Shown here one piece after another: positions 25,923-37,165 of a stretch of DNA of 64,000 bases; the stretch's first letter is position 1; the number at the start of each line of letters is the position of its first letter. Below the pieces are notes generated by a model, which made no database searches, was not told the origin of the DNA, and worked only from the letters and a program-made list of their open reading frames with translations. Position numbers and translations under genes: made by a program. Source of the DNA: Torreya grandis (lineage: Eukaryota > Streptophyta > Pinopsida > Cupressales > Taxaceae); contig JARHVA010000593.1 of NCBI GenBank assembly GCA_037957365.1, positions 4,714,501 to 4,778,500 of the forward strand, written 5' to 3'.

Positions 25923-28900
25923 ATGGTTTTGACACGCAGTCAAACCAAGGCCCTTCTTGACCATGCTAGTCAACAACCGCTTCCACCTTCACCATCTATA
26001 ACCAGTCCTATAATGGAGTTCAACTCAGAGACTGAAAGAACTCCTACTCGTCCAACCCCGCCTCAAACTCCTATCGTCCCAGAAGGGGACCAAGATTTCG
26101 CATGATTCTTGGACCTTGACGTCAAAGCCTTACAACACTATCTCGCGAATAGCCAAATGCGAGACTCCCTAGGCAACCCAATCTATGGGATGCCGACTTC
26201 CTTAGTTGACACAAGAATCACATCAACAACCCCTACAATTCAGCCACTAGACAACACCTCCACCAATAACCCAACCGTGTCTTACCTCCAAAATGTAACC
26301 TCTCCTTCTAAACCTACCTCCATGGGGGTTCTGGTACTCTCTCAACCTCAAGTCACTCAACCAAACCCCACACCTTTCCAAAACCTGCTAGTCTCTATCC
26401 CTCCTACTCTTGCACCTATCAACACAAGAGTAACCGTTTACCCGTCAACAAGTGTAGCCACTCCTCAACCATCCTTGACGGCTCCTATCCAACTTGTGCC
26501 AACCAACCCCATAAAACAAGTGCCCTTGGCCCCAACTTTTGCTCCCATAACCAGCTACCCATATGTTGCATCTACACAACCAACCACGTCATACGCCCCT
26601 CCCAATATCTTTCAAGCACCTTATAATCTAGGGGGTGCTCCACCCACCAATCCGTCAGCAGATATCATCAAAATGCTTATGGATAAGATGTCTAGCTTAG
26701 AGACTTCCATTTTTGGCTCATGCAATGCTCTCTCATACGAGCAAATTTTCAATGAGCCTATTCATCCTTTCGTTCCAATTAGACCATACCCCAACCAGTG
26801 GGAACTTCCCAAATTTTTTCGCTTTCAAAGCAAAGAAAACCCACATCAACATTTATGGGCATTTAGACGTGCCTGTTACCTTATTACCCATGACGACGCA
26901 TTGCTCTTGCACACATTTCTTATGTCCCTTTTTGGTGCTATGCTCGACTGGTATAGCTCCATTGTCAGCCATTCCCTCCTCACATTTACACAGCTAGCCC
27001 AACTCTTTCTTGATCACTTCTCCATTAACATCACCAAGAAGGTCTCGATCACGGACCTTTACACTATCTGCCAATTTGAAGATGAATCAATAGCTGACTT
27101 CATTGCTCGTTAGAGAGGTCTTATCAATCAACTCTCCTTTTCCTTACCGCAACCTGAACTTATTGAACTATTCTCTCGAGCTTGCGCCAAACATATTTCT
27201 TCCACTTTAAGGGTTCAGACCTTCCATACCTTCGACGAAGCCTTCACGATGGCCCGTAAGCTTGAATTACATGCCATCGAGGAGAATAAAGTCAAGCTGC
27301 AGAGCAAGAACCCCAACTCTAAGACTAATGACTCTTCTTCTTCTAAACCTTCATCGTCAAATCCTAAGTCTAAAGCTTCAGCTAACGCTGTGGTCGTTAG
27401 ACCTTCATCCTCTTCATTCAATCAGCCTGATCCATCCACATCTCAGAGTGCCACTCATCAATTCCAGTAGAGATACATACAAAGACAATATACTCCTCTT
27501 GGAGAATCTTACGTGTCTATACTGGAAAAACTTGTTAAATAGGGGATTCTCAACCTCCCCCAGATTTGACCACCACCATAATTTGATCCCTCACATGCCA
27601 TCCCTACGTGGTATAGGGAAAATGACTTCTGTAATTTCCATCGTGTCAAAGGTCATGACACAAGAAATTGTAAAACCTTTAAAAACATAATCTAGGACAT
27701 GCTTGAAAAGGGAGAGCTCGTTCTAGATAATCCTAATGCACCTCTAAACCAGGGCATCAACATATTCAAACAACCATTCCCCAATCATCCACCAACCCAA
27801 AATAATGTCCAGACCTTAATTGACAACACGCATGAACACGATATTCGAACGGTCAATACGGTCTCACCCTTCATCTCCAACCAACCTCAAGAGTTTAACC
27901 CATCTACCAGTCCATCACATGTGGACGAACCTCTTTCCCCGGTTAGTTCTCCATCAACCTCTCTCATTTTGGAGGATGCCTCAACCTTACCGACACCACC
28001 GGTCTCACCATCCTCCTTTCTTCTGCCTATGGAGGACTTGACCTTACCTACTCCTTGACCGCAAGTGGAGGGCACCATAATCCCTGCCCTTTACCTGCTT
28101 GAGGAGCCACACTCTCCAGTTCCTTCTCCACCAAGAGAAGAACTTGATTCCCCATCTTCCTCGACCAATGACAATCTAGCTATAACTCCCACGCACCATG
28201 GGTCCGAAACTACTACCACACCTAACACATCTTCTTAAGGATCCCACCCTCATCCAACATCCTCTCAACCATTTTCCCGACTAGTGGAGAAATTAGAACT
28301 TCTCCCCTCAAGGAAAGTGGAACATCAGGGATTGTGGGAGCGTCTTAAAGTTCTTCAACATTCCTGTGCCCTTTCGTCTCATGCTGCCAATCCTCCCAAG
28401 GCAGAATCGCCCAAGACTCAAAACAAAGACCAAACCCCTGCTTCTAAACCTGTATCTACCCAATCTAAATTGATCAAGTCACTCGGTGTTTGCCCTCTCT
28501 CTACCCTCACTCACCCACAAGTGAAGGTGGACTTAGACTAGATCTCGACCAAAAGTAGTCTTCCAACCAAGTCGAAGAAGACTGCCAGACCACAGAAGTG
28601 AACCCCTCCTCCACCATCAACTTTGCCCTCCATCTTAGGTCCTCATCCCTCTACCCTGATCGGCGTGCTTCCTACTCTGACCCTTAACCAAAACAAATTA
28701 CCTCCATTACTTCCTTCGCCAACCACAAGTCAACCCCCTCTCAAAAATTTGGTGCCTCTCACAAAGAAAGTGTCGTCTTCACCTGTCACCGCACCACCAA
28801 CCCAAAAGGTGGTACAAAAACCTTCTTCAACATCCCCCAAGCAAAAGTCACCAACGCATCATGCACCAACAAGCATGGACCCCTTAGTAGGTTCATATGC

Positions 28901-29300
28901 TTTAATATTATGCCAACTTTTGTAGACTTCTAGCATTACCCTTCCTTCTATCAAGCCATTCCAACCCCTCGGGTCAAAACCGTCTTGGTTCGATGATACA
29001 AAGATTTGTTTATACCATCGTACGCCAGGACACAATACCGAGACTTACTATGCCCTCAAGGCAGTCGTTTGCCGCTATATGGAGAAAGACACTCTTCTCC
29101 TTGAGGACACTCTTGACCAACCCTCGACACCTTCCCATCCAACCTCATCAACCACATCAACATCTCACCAATAGACCATAACCCCTTCTTCACCTACTAT
29201 ATTTGAAATCAATGCTATCCATATAACCACTAGGTCACAAAAGGACAAGGCAAAAGAAAAAGCCACTATTCCTTGGACCTATCCTTTTGTCCAGGCACTT
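25923..29300 (+). pseudogene. Element 1 gag, broken
   Basis: Starts MVLTRSQTKALLDH; the same start exists in element 2. A Pro/Thr/Ser-rich N-terminal third is followed by a capsid-like region at about 26640-27280 (WELPKFFRFQSKENPHQHL, DALLLHTFLMSLFGAMLDWY, LAQLFLDHFSINITKK). Then come a basic Ser-rich segment, a CX2HX4HX4C knuckle (CNFHRVKGHDTRNC, about 27630-27675), and a long Pro/Ser-rich spacer. A second, imperfect knuckle (CLYHRTPGHNTETYY, about 29008) ends the module. Disruptions include a stop near 26103, a TGG-to-TAG at 27112, Q-to-stop near 27470 and 27540, and a TGA at 27567-27569 that element 2 shares. Confidence 0.8.
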
Positions 29301-29372
29301 CAACCACTGAAACCCAATATTTCCATCTTAGGTGCGTCCCAACCCCCTTCTTCAGAGGCAATCACGAAATCT

Positions 29373-30180
29373 ATGATAAAACAACTTCACCAAATGCCTG
29401 TGAAGATGACCCTATATGAGCTTATCCAAAGTTCCCCCCAGCATCACCAGGCTCTAATCAAAGCCCTAAAAGCAGCGGAAGTCCAACCTGAAGACCCTCA
29501 ACCACTAGTTGCCTTAGTCCATTCTTTATCCCCCATCACCTCCATCACTTTCAGTAATTCTGAGATTCCTACCTCTACCTTGGAAGATCAGGACGCCGCC
29601 CTTTTCATCACAACCTACATTGATCGAACCCATATTAAACGAGTTATGATCGATGGGGGCACTAGCATTAATATCATTTCCTCCCATGCCTTTGATCAAT
29701 TGGCTCTTCCCAAGAATTGCATATCGAAAACCAACGCAATCCTTAGATCTTTTAATGACACCACCACTAACACTATTGGCACTGTTGTCCTTCATATCCG
29801 CATTGGTCCATGCACAATCCCAGAGCTCTTCTATATCATTGAGGGAGAATTCCAATATAACATGCTATTAGGGTGACCCTGGATCTGCGCCATGGCTTGC
29901 GTCCCTTCAACACTTCACCATTGTGTCAAAATTGAACACGACAAATAAGTCCATGTCATTCCTGCCGACCCATCCCCTTTTAAGACTTGTAACACGACCT
30001 ATAGCCCAAATGATGTTCTTATCCCACTCAAGGCATCAACCCAAACATCGTCTCCATCTGCAGAAGCATCAAATAGTACACAAACAGTGGTTGCCACCAC
30101 ATCACAAACAACCAAGGACCCCATGGACGACATCTTCCAAAGACTTTCACTGGGGGAATATCACCTACTTACCCTAGACA
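29373..30180 (+). pseudogene. Element 1 protease region, broken
   Basis: An open stretch of 167 residues from 29373 to 29876. It starts with KMTLYELIQSSPQHHQALI (a conserved pre-protease segment of Tat/Ogre elements). The retropepsin core RVMIDGGTSINII follows with the presumed catalytic Asp at residue 94, then IGPCTIPELFYIIEGEFQYN and an LLG end. The active site reads D-G-G rather than D-S/T-G. The LLG is followed at once by a TGA where element 2 continues LLGRPWIRAM. After this the frame is lost and a Pro/Ser-rich linker leads to RT. Confidence 0.75.
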
Positions 30181-30657
30181 TGTTCCAAACTCCTCAAGAG
30201 TATGGACAGCTTCATCAAAACCCAAACTATGACTGTCGGATTGGAATGGTCATTCCTTATGGTCCTCCTAGCCTTCGAACCAATCTCGTCTATGGGGGGC
30301 TGGATCAAGCTCCTACTGAATCAAATCCTTCCTCCTCGCCTCAAATATTCACATCCAATTTCTCCTTTCTTGGCAACCCCACCTTTTCACATACCTACCT
30401 TTATAGGTGTGCATGGAAGGGTTTTGGCTTTGGACGTTACGAACAAGGCTCCCATCAGCCTATCGAAACACCCAATGATGATAATGCCAAGAAATAGTAT
30501 GGACTGGGTTTCCAAGAACCCACTGAGGCTTCCAAAAACTTTTGCCCTGAATCAACCATCGACCAATTTCTTCTAGACTCACCTATTCTTCCATCCTCAC
30601 CTACGGAGTCGGTGGTTTCCATCCCTCCTAGTTTTTTTTTGCATAAACACCATCTGC

Positions 30658-32479
30658 TTGGAACCCTTAACCTATCAGCTCAATGGGGTTCCCAAGTCTC
30701 TCCCTCTCGTTTATCCCAGCATGATAGATGATGAATCGGCAACCATCAACACAGTCCACTGCATAGATGATGACGCCATTCTCACCTATATAGGTGTCGA
30801 TGATTCTTTCATTCAGTGCTCCCTTCCTTCTGAAACACAGGTTATGTTAAATGAATCAACCATTGACATTAACCTTTCATCTTCTGATGTTCCTCAAATC
30901 TTAAAGATTGGTCAGTCTTTAGACACTCAGGAGCAGGCCGACTATACCACATTTCTCTCAGACAATCGCCAAGCCTTTGCTTGGACCTATGCCGACATGC
31001 CTGGCATCGACCCTAACATTGCCACTCATAACATTGTCACAAACCTAGAGGCTAAGCCTGTTAGGTAAAAGCTTCACAAAATACATCCTCGAGTTGCACT
31101 TCTTGTCAAAGAAGAGCTTCAATGTCTTCTTTCAGTCTCCTTCATCCAACCCATCGATTATCCATAGTGGGTCTCTAACATCGTTCCTGTCACCAAGGTG
31201 ACTGGGGGGATCTGAATCTACACAGAATATCGTGACCTTAACCTAGCTTGTCCCAAAGATGACTTTCCTCTTCCAAACATTGACCAACTTGTTGATCTTA
31301 CGGCTGGCCATGAGATGTTATCACTCATGGATGGATTTTCAAGATACAACCAAATCCTGATTGCACCGAAAGATCAGCACAAAACCACCTTCATTACACC
31401 ATGGGGAACTTTCTCCTATCGAGTCATGCCTTTTGGTTTGAAAAACACAGGCGCCACATATCAGCGTGTCATGACTTACATCTTTCACGATCTCCTCCAT
31501 AAAATCATGGAGGACTATGTCGATGACCTGCTTGGCAAGTCTAAGCTTCGTCGCGACCATTTGACTATCCTCAAAGTCATCTTCTCTCGCCTTCTTCATT
31601 ACCAGGTCCATCTTAACCCCAAGAAATGTGTTTTTGGGGTCCTCTCATGAAAGCTCCTAGGATTCATTGTCTCTTTTCATGGCATCGAGATAGATCCTAC
31701 CAAAATTTGTGCTATCCTCGAAATGCCACCTCCAACTAATCTCAAGCAACTTTGCAATTTACAAGGAAAGTTCCAATCCATCCGCCGCTTCATTTCGCAG
31801 CTTTCTGACCATTGCCAGCCCTTTCATCACCTCCTTAAGAAGGATGTCTCCTTTAAATGGGATAAAGATTGCCAAGAGGCTTTTAACACCTCAAATGCTA
31901 ATTGGTCTCTCCACCAGTCCTTATTCCACCAAAAGATGACCAACCCTTCTACCTCTACATCTCAGCAACTAATCATTCGTTAGGTGCCATGATCGCGCAT
32001 CGAGATGAGCAACATTGTGAGCAAGCAGTCTATTACATAAGCCAAACACTTGTCGACTATGAAACTCGGTATACTCATATCGAAAAACTCTGTTTGGCAT
32101 TAGTCTTTACCACTACCAAGCTCTGTCACTATCTTCTCAATCACAAAACCTTTGTCATCACCCACACTGATCCCCTCAAATACATGCATTCCAAACCATA
32201 TCAAAACCAGCGTATGGCTCGTTGGCTCATGCTTCTTGCTAAATTTGACTTAGAATTTGTCCAAAAAAAATCTATAAAAGGGTAAACAATCACTGACCAA
32301 CTAGCAGATGCCCCTCTTCCCGACAATCAACCTTCTCAGTGCAAATTTCTCGATGAATCTATCACCACTCTCTCGACTGATGACACATTCTACCAAATGA
32401 CGATGTTCTTCGATGGCTCTAAATGTCAACTCGGTGGGGGTGGATGAGTCATCCTCATTCCACATGAAGGTGAACCCAT
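30658..32479 (+). pseudogene. Element 1 reverse transcriptase and first RNase H, broken
   Basis: RT begins after a DMPGIDPNIATHNI linker. FSRYNQI, TPWGTFSYRVMPFGLKN and the catalytic YVDD (31516-31527) are visible. The inactive-type first RNase H follows (PFYLYISATNHSLGAMI ... TDPLKYM), then the start of the second RNase H (FFDGSKCQLGGGG). Defects: TAG at 31165-31167 (shared with element 2), a stop after GVLS near 31649, a deletion and frameshift near 31890, and a TAA near 32285. At 32479 the reading is cut by element 2, inside the second RNase H just after GEP. Confidence 0.85.
32475..32479 (+). repeat. Left target-site repeat of element 2 (CCCAT)
   Basis: CCCAT here and again at 52292-52296, directly abutting the two LTR ends of element 2: a perfect five-base duplication of element 1 sequence. 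Confidence 0.95.
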
Positions 32480-33811
32480 TGTTTCTACCTCAAATTTGCT
32501 TTTCAGACTTAAGAGAAAGAAGAAACTAAAAAGTAATGGACAAGGCTTGGGAAGTACCTGGACTAAAGATTGCACACTGTAAATCCAGACGCTTGTGAGC
32601 ACTCCTCTTTGGCTGTGGAGGAATGACACCTACAAAGAAGAAAACTTGGACAAGAGAACGTTAGATGGATGGGCAGTGGGTTGCCAAGCAAAAGCTTGTT
32701 CCCGAAAGTGTAAAAACTTCCTTAAGGGAGGTCAACCCACTGTTTGATAAAGATAAATGACTGATAAAAAGATAGAATGCCAGAATACAGAAGTGACAAA
32801 GAAATTAGAAAGGAAAGAAGAAAACAAAATGATTACCTGAAGGAGTTGTAGGGCTGAAGACAATCGCCGAGGTCGGAAATGTCGCCGGCGTCGGTTATCT
32901 GATCTACCGGCGTCGGCTATCCTGCCGACGTCGGTTGGGGTAGTGACCAACGTCGGTCGGGGTTGTGGCCTATAGTCGGGTCTGAGTTGCTTTCTGGGTT
33001 ATGGACGGGTCTAAGACTGAACGGGGACAAGTTTGGATGGATTGGGGAGTGGTCTAGATCTAGTTGGGTGCCTTATGCAAGGTCTTTGTTGACAGGGGGA
33101 TGGGGAAGAGGGAGAGACACAGAGGACAGGACCTGAGAAGGCTTTGCAGCCTCTCAAGGGGAAAAATAGAGGGAGAAGGAGACAATAGATAGGATAGATT
33201 ACTGAAAACTAAATAAATGAAATAAAAAACTAGACTTGCTTACCTTTTAGCTTGCTGAATGAAGAGTGGGAGAGCTGTTGTCGAAGCCATAGAAGACATG
33301 TTGCAAGAAGAGAATACCTGATCCAGAGCCTTTTCACCTGTTGCTACTGTTGCACGAGGTCAAGACAGAGGAGAGACGAAAGCCAAAGTGCCAAGAGAAG
33401 TCTGTTTTCGAGCTCAAGAGTCCAGGGGCTGCAACGGATGCAGAAAGGGATAATGAAGGCTGCCGATGCCGGTAGTTTCACTGACGTCGGCCGAAGGGTC
33501 ACCGACGTCGGCGGTCGCAGGATGGGGACAGAGGCTAAAAATAGCCTCTGCCCATTCTTTCATGCCGTCGGGTGAGGGGTCATGGGAAGAACGGTCACGA
33601 GGATGCCAAAATGGGCGTGGGGGGAGATAATGAAGAGATTTGGCCTAATAAATTCTAGGGGGAAGGTGGAGGGATTCAAGGGAGGATCCAAGGTGGCAAG
33701 GGTAGGGTGGAAAGGGGGCCATTTTAATCAAATGGAGGCCAAGGGTTAGGATAGGGGTTTGAGTTGGACGAGGGGGAGAACCAAGGTGCAGACACGTTTG
33801 CGGTGTCTACA
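32480..33811 (-). repeat. Element 2 3' LTR (1332 bp)
   Basis: Read on the minus strand it starts TGTAGACACC and ends in ACA. Compared with 50938-52291 it lacks 22 bases near 33720. About 23 differences occur over the first 590 bases (left side), nearly all transitions. Carries palindrome arrays at 32867-32958 and about 33460-33512. Confidence 0.93.
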
Positions 33812-33824
33812 TTTGCCCCTTTTT
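33812..33824 (-). other. Element 2 polypurine tract
   Basis: Minus strand AAAAAGGGGCAAA directly before the 3' LTR start; identical in element 1 at 57712-57724. It primes plus-strand DNA synthesis in this family. Confidence 0.75.
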
Positions 33825-34548
33825 GTCTTGTTGGTTGTTCTAGATGAACTACAAGACAAAAACAGGAGTTGGTTGCCCCAAAAAAAGGATGAGGTGTTCC
33901 CCCCTCAAAGTGATAGTCGAGAGAAGGGAACCGAAGATCGAGTGTCGATTTGACAGAGAAATGGATAGAAGAGAGTGAGTGAAAACGCTGTCATAGTCGT
34001 GATTGCGCGTAGTCCACTTCACGAGAGGGTCAGGTCAAATTGTCGCATGTCAAGGGTCAAGGAGTGCCAAAATTGAAGTAACCGGGCCCCAGCATTTAGT
34101 CATATACTGATCGGGTCACTCAATCTAAGCTGAAGCTCCAAATGGTCGTCGTGTCCCAGGTATCCAGGGCTCAGGAAGTGCTCCCAAAAACACGAAAAAG
34201 CCACAAGTAGTAGGGATCAACTGGCTCACGATCCTATACTTGTGAAGGGTCAAAAATAGTCTGTGGACAATTCTGCTAACCAGCCGTGGAATAGCATACA
34301 CGCAAAAAAAACAACCAAGGCAACATTGGCTTGGAAGAAGGTCAAAGAAGATACGCATGATCTCCAATGGTCATGGGTCAAGAGGATGGATGGACGAAAG
34401 GATGCGGCCGAGCTAACCCCAGAAGACCCCATGTCAATTGAGTGCTGCCTACATAGCCCCTGTCGTAGGGGCCTCAGGCCGATGTAGTTTTCCCTAAAAG
34501 GGAGGAAGGGTCAGAGGGATTGATTGGTCTTGGTCAAAGTCGATGATT

Positions 34549-34626
34549 GGTCTTGGTCAAAGGTCTTGGTCAAAGGCCTTGGTCAAAGGTCTTGGTCAAA
34601 GGTCTTGGTCAAAGGTCTTGGTCAAA
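34549..34626 (-). repeat. Six 13-bp tandem units with W-box core
   Basis: ggtcttggtcaaa repeated six times in a row with one substitution (unit 3 has ggcctt). In the element's sense strand each unit contains TTGACC, the W-box core bound by WRKY factors. Absent from element 1 at the matching place. Confidence 0.85.
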
Positions 34627-35392
34627 GTTGATGAAGTTGGGTGTGATAAGAGTCAAAGAAGAGAAGGTGTGTCCATCAAAGAGACGAACAAACGGGGGTG
34701 GTCGAGCTAACCTCAGAAGATGTGGTATCTGAGTGCTGCCTACATAGCCCTGGTCATAGGGCCTCAGACCAATGTAGTTTGGACGAATTGAGAAGATTGG
34801 TCGATGATTGGATGTGGTCAAGCATCAAAATGATGAGGCTAAGATGAGGATAAAAGGATGCTACAGATGGTGTATTCTATAGAATTGGTCGAGAGTCTTT
34901 CATCCCTAGCAAGTTTCCATAGTCGCGATGGATGTATGCTAAAAATGAATGGAGGGTCTATTTATGCTTCAGCAAGTATTGGTTTATGCTTAACATAAAT
35001 TGGGTCTGGTCGGTAGTTTCCATGTGTATTGGTGTCCATAGAAACTATGTGAAATGGTCTAGGATGATGCCTGATGTCAAAAATGTCGAGGCTGGTTTGA
35101 AAAATGTTGAAGTTGGTTTGGTTTAAGGATGAGTCGACAATTGATGTGGCCAAAGCGTGACCAAAGTGTAGAGAAAAGGTGAAAGGCAAATTGCTCTTTC
35201 ATTGACAAGGACCAGAAAGGAAGCATAGATAGGGGTTGTTAGAACAAAAGCCCCGTTCATGCATTACGTCGTTGACCAGTGTGGTGTTAAAGCGGTAATC
35301 GAATCACTTTGACATTAAAGTGAGCTCGAAGTCCCTTGAGAAGGTGATAGGAGGAGGATAGGGTAACCCAGTTTAAGAGCAGGAATAACCTT

Positions 35393-35405
35393 GCCCCTTT
35401 TATAG
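35393..35405 (-). promoter_or_regulatory. Conserved TATA box downstream of integrase, element 2
   Basis: CTATAAAAGGGGC on the element's sense strand, about 600 bases after the integrase stop and outside the LTR. Element 1 keeps CTATAAAAAGGGG at 54522-54534. The conservation is visible; promoter activity is inference. Confidence 0.45.
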
Positions 35406-35992
35406 GAGACCCTGAGACAACTACAAGCCAATGTCTGTGACTCGGCTTTTTTTTTTTTTTTGCGCAGACTGATCGATGCGGGAAGCCTGCATAAATATGT
35501 CATTTGATGTAATGGTCATGTTGCGAAGCTGATCAATGCGGGAAGCTTCTAAAAAAAAAGTTGTTGTTTATTGCCAGAGTAGTCATAGCCATCCTTCGAG
35601 GGAGTGGTCTATATTTTTGCTTGATAATATGTTTGAAAAGTTGACCTAGCTGTCCTTCAAGGGATCAGTCTAGTAATACAGCAGTGATAGTATAGCTGTC
35701 CTTCGAGGGATCAGTCTGTCTTTTTGATTTGACTTGATTTAGAGACCATGGATATGTTTTGACATCTTGATTTGTATATATTGATAGAAATGAGAGTCAC
35801 GGACAAGACTGTAGAAGTTCAACGACGCCCCTTTTATTAGGACAAAGCATCACTACATCCTAAAAGGGTTGTAGAGGACTTGTTAAGAGGAATAGGGTTG
35901 AAAGGGATGAGGATTAAGAGGACGAGGATTGCTCAAGGGACGAGCTCAAGTTACGTGTCAAGTAGACGAGTACTCGACTAACAGAAGAAAGG

Positions 35993-37165
35993 TCAAAGAT
36001 GCAATGCATTAAGAGGCTCAGGTTCTAGCCGTCCGTCGAGGGAAGATAGACGATAAGTCCCTGACCCATACTTGTGCATGATGATAAAAGGTCCAAGCCA
36101 ATTGGGGGCGAATTTGCCTCATTTACTTCGCTCCATATTGGTCACGTGCTGATTCTCTTTGAGGACGAGGTCTCTGATGTTGAAATCTCGTTCTCATAGA
36201 TTTTTGTCGTAGGCCCGCTTTATGCGACTTTGGTAGACATGGAGATGATTAAGGGCAGCCAGACGGCGCTCGTCGAGTAACTCAAGTTGAGCTAGGCGAT
36301 CTTGACGAAAGTTGTCGTTGGAGAGAATGTCATGCAGGGAGATAGGAGAGATGGGATCTATACTTCGAGAGGTAAGACAGCCTCTGTTCTGTACATGAGA
36401 GAAAAGGGAGTAGCACCCGTAGAGGTTCGGATGCTAGTGCGGTAGGCCCACAAAGCGAAGGGAATATGAACGTGCCAATCCCTTCCTGTATCGTCGACCA
36501 CCTTCATGAGAATTTTGGTGAGAATTTTGTTGGAAGCCTCGGCCTGCCCATTTGCTTGTGGGTAGTAAGGCGAAGAAAAGCTGAGTTTGATGCCAAATGA
36601 GTTGCATAGTTTTTGGACAGTCTTGTTTTTGAAGGACTTGCCATTATCGGTGATGATTTTGTGAGGGACACCGAAACGACAGATGATGTGGCTGCTGATG
36701 AAGTCGACAATTTTGTCAGCTTTTGTGGAGACAAGAGGAATGGCTTCCACCCACTTGGTGAAATACTCAGTGGCAGTGATGATGGACTGATGACGAAGAG
36801 ATGAGTGAGGGTTGATCTCACCGATGAGATCCAAGCCCCACTGAGAGAAAGGCCAAAAATCCTGAGTGACTTGCAAGGCGTGGCTGGGGAGATGAAGGAG
36901 GTTAGAGTGCTGCTAACACTTGATGCAACACTGAACATAATTGCTACAGTCTTGATGAAGGGTGGGCCAATAATAACCCAGGCAAAGGAGGCGCTTGGCA
37001 ACCGAGTTTCCACTTAAGTGTCCACCATAAATCCCGTCGTGGACTTGCTTTATGGCATGAGAAGCTTCAGCGGAGGTTAGACAGCGAAGAAGGAGACCAT
37101 CGAAGCCTCGCTTATAGAGAAGGCCCCCTAGCATGGTATAGCGAGCTATGCGCTTGATGAAAGCT
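35993..37165 (-). pseudogene. Element 2 integrase, broken
   Basis: His/Cys zinc-binding segment (HDGIYGGH ... CCIKC, about 37020-36913), then the DDE core: WGLDLIGEI, ITDNGKSFKN and PQANGQAEASNK. A TSTGATPFSLMY segment and a conserved C-terminus run to a stop at 35993-35995. Defects: a TGG-to-TGA just before the module (about 37166), CAG-to-TAG at the end of the zinc segment (about 36913), and a stop after LEV near 36357. All three catalytic acidic residues are still encoded. Confidence 0.85.

Larger units (their letters stand above)
33825..35992 (-). other. Element 2 3' noncoding region
   Basis: About 2.2 kb between integrase stop and polypurine tract, without a credible gene. It holds a 13-bp minisatellite (34549-34626), two copies 290 bases apart of a block with a conserved 39-nt stem-loop (34449-34487, 34740-34777), a TATA box in sense orientation (35393-35405), a T15 run (35447-35461), two copies of a ctgatc(g/a)atgcgggaag unit (about 35468 and 35528), and three to four copies of a ccttcgaggga repeat (35595-35715). 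Most are also present in element 1. Confidence 0.65.

Noticed and set aside
32866..33512. Palindrome arrays as simple CpG islands of a host promoter
   Set aside because: They recur at fixed places in LTR copies and leaders with helical spacing, and no host gene is nearby.
35447..35461. T15 run as a terminator or poly(A) tail of an inserted retrocopy
   Set aside because: The flanking sequence is colinear with element 1 on both sides, so no insertion is present.
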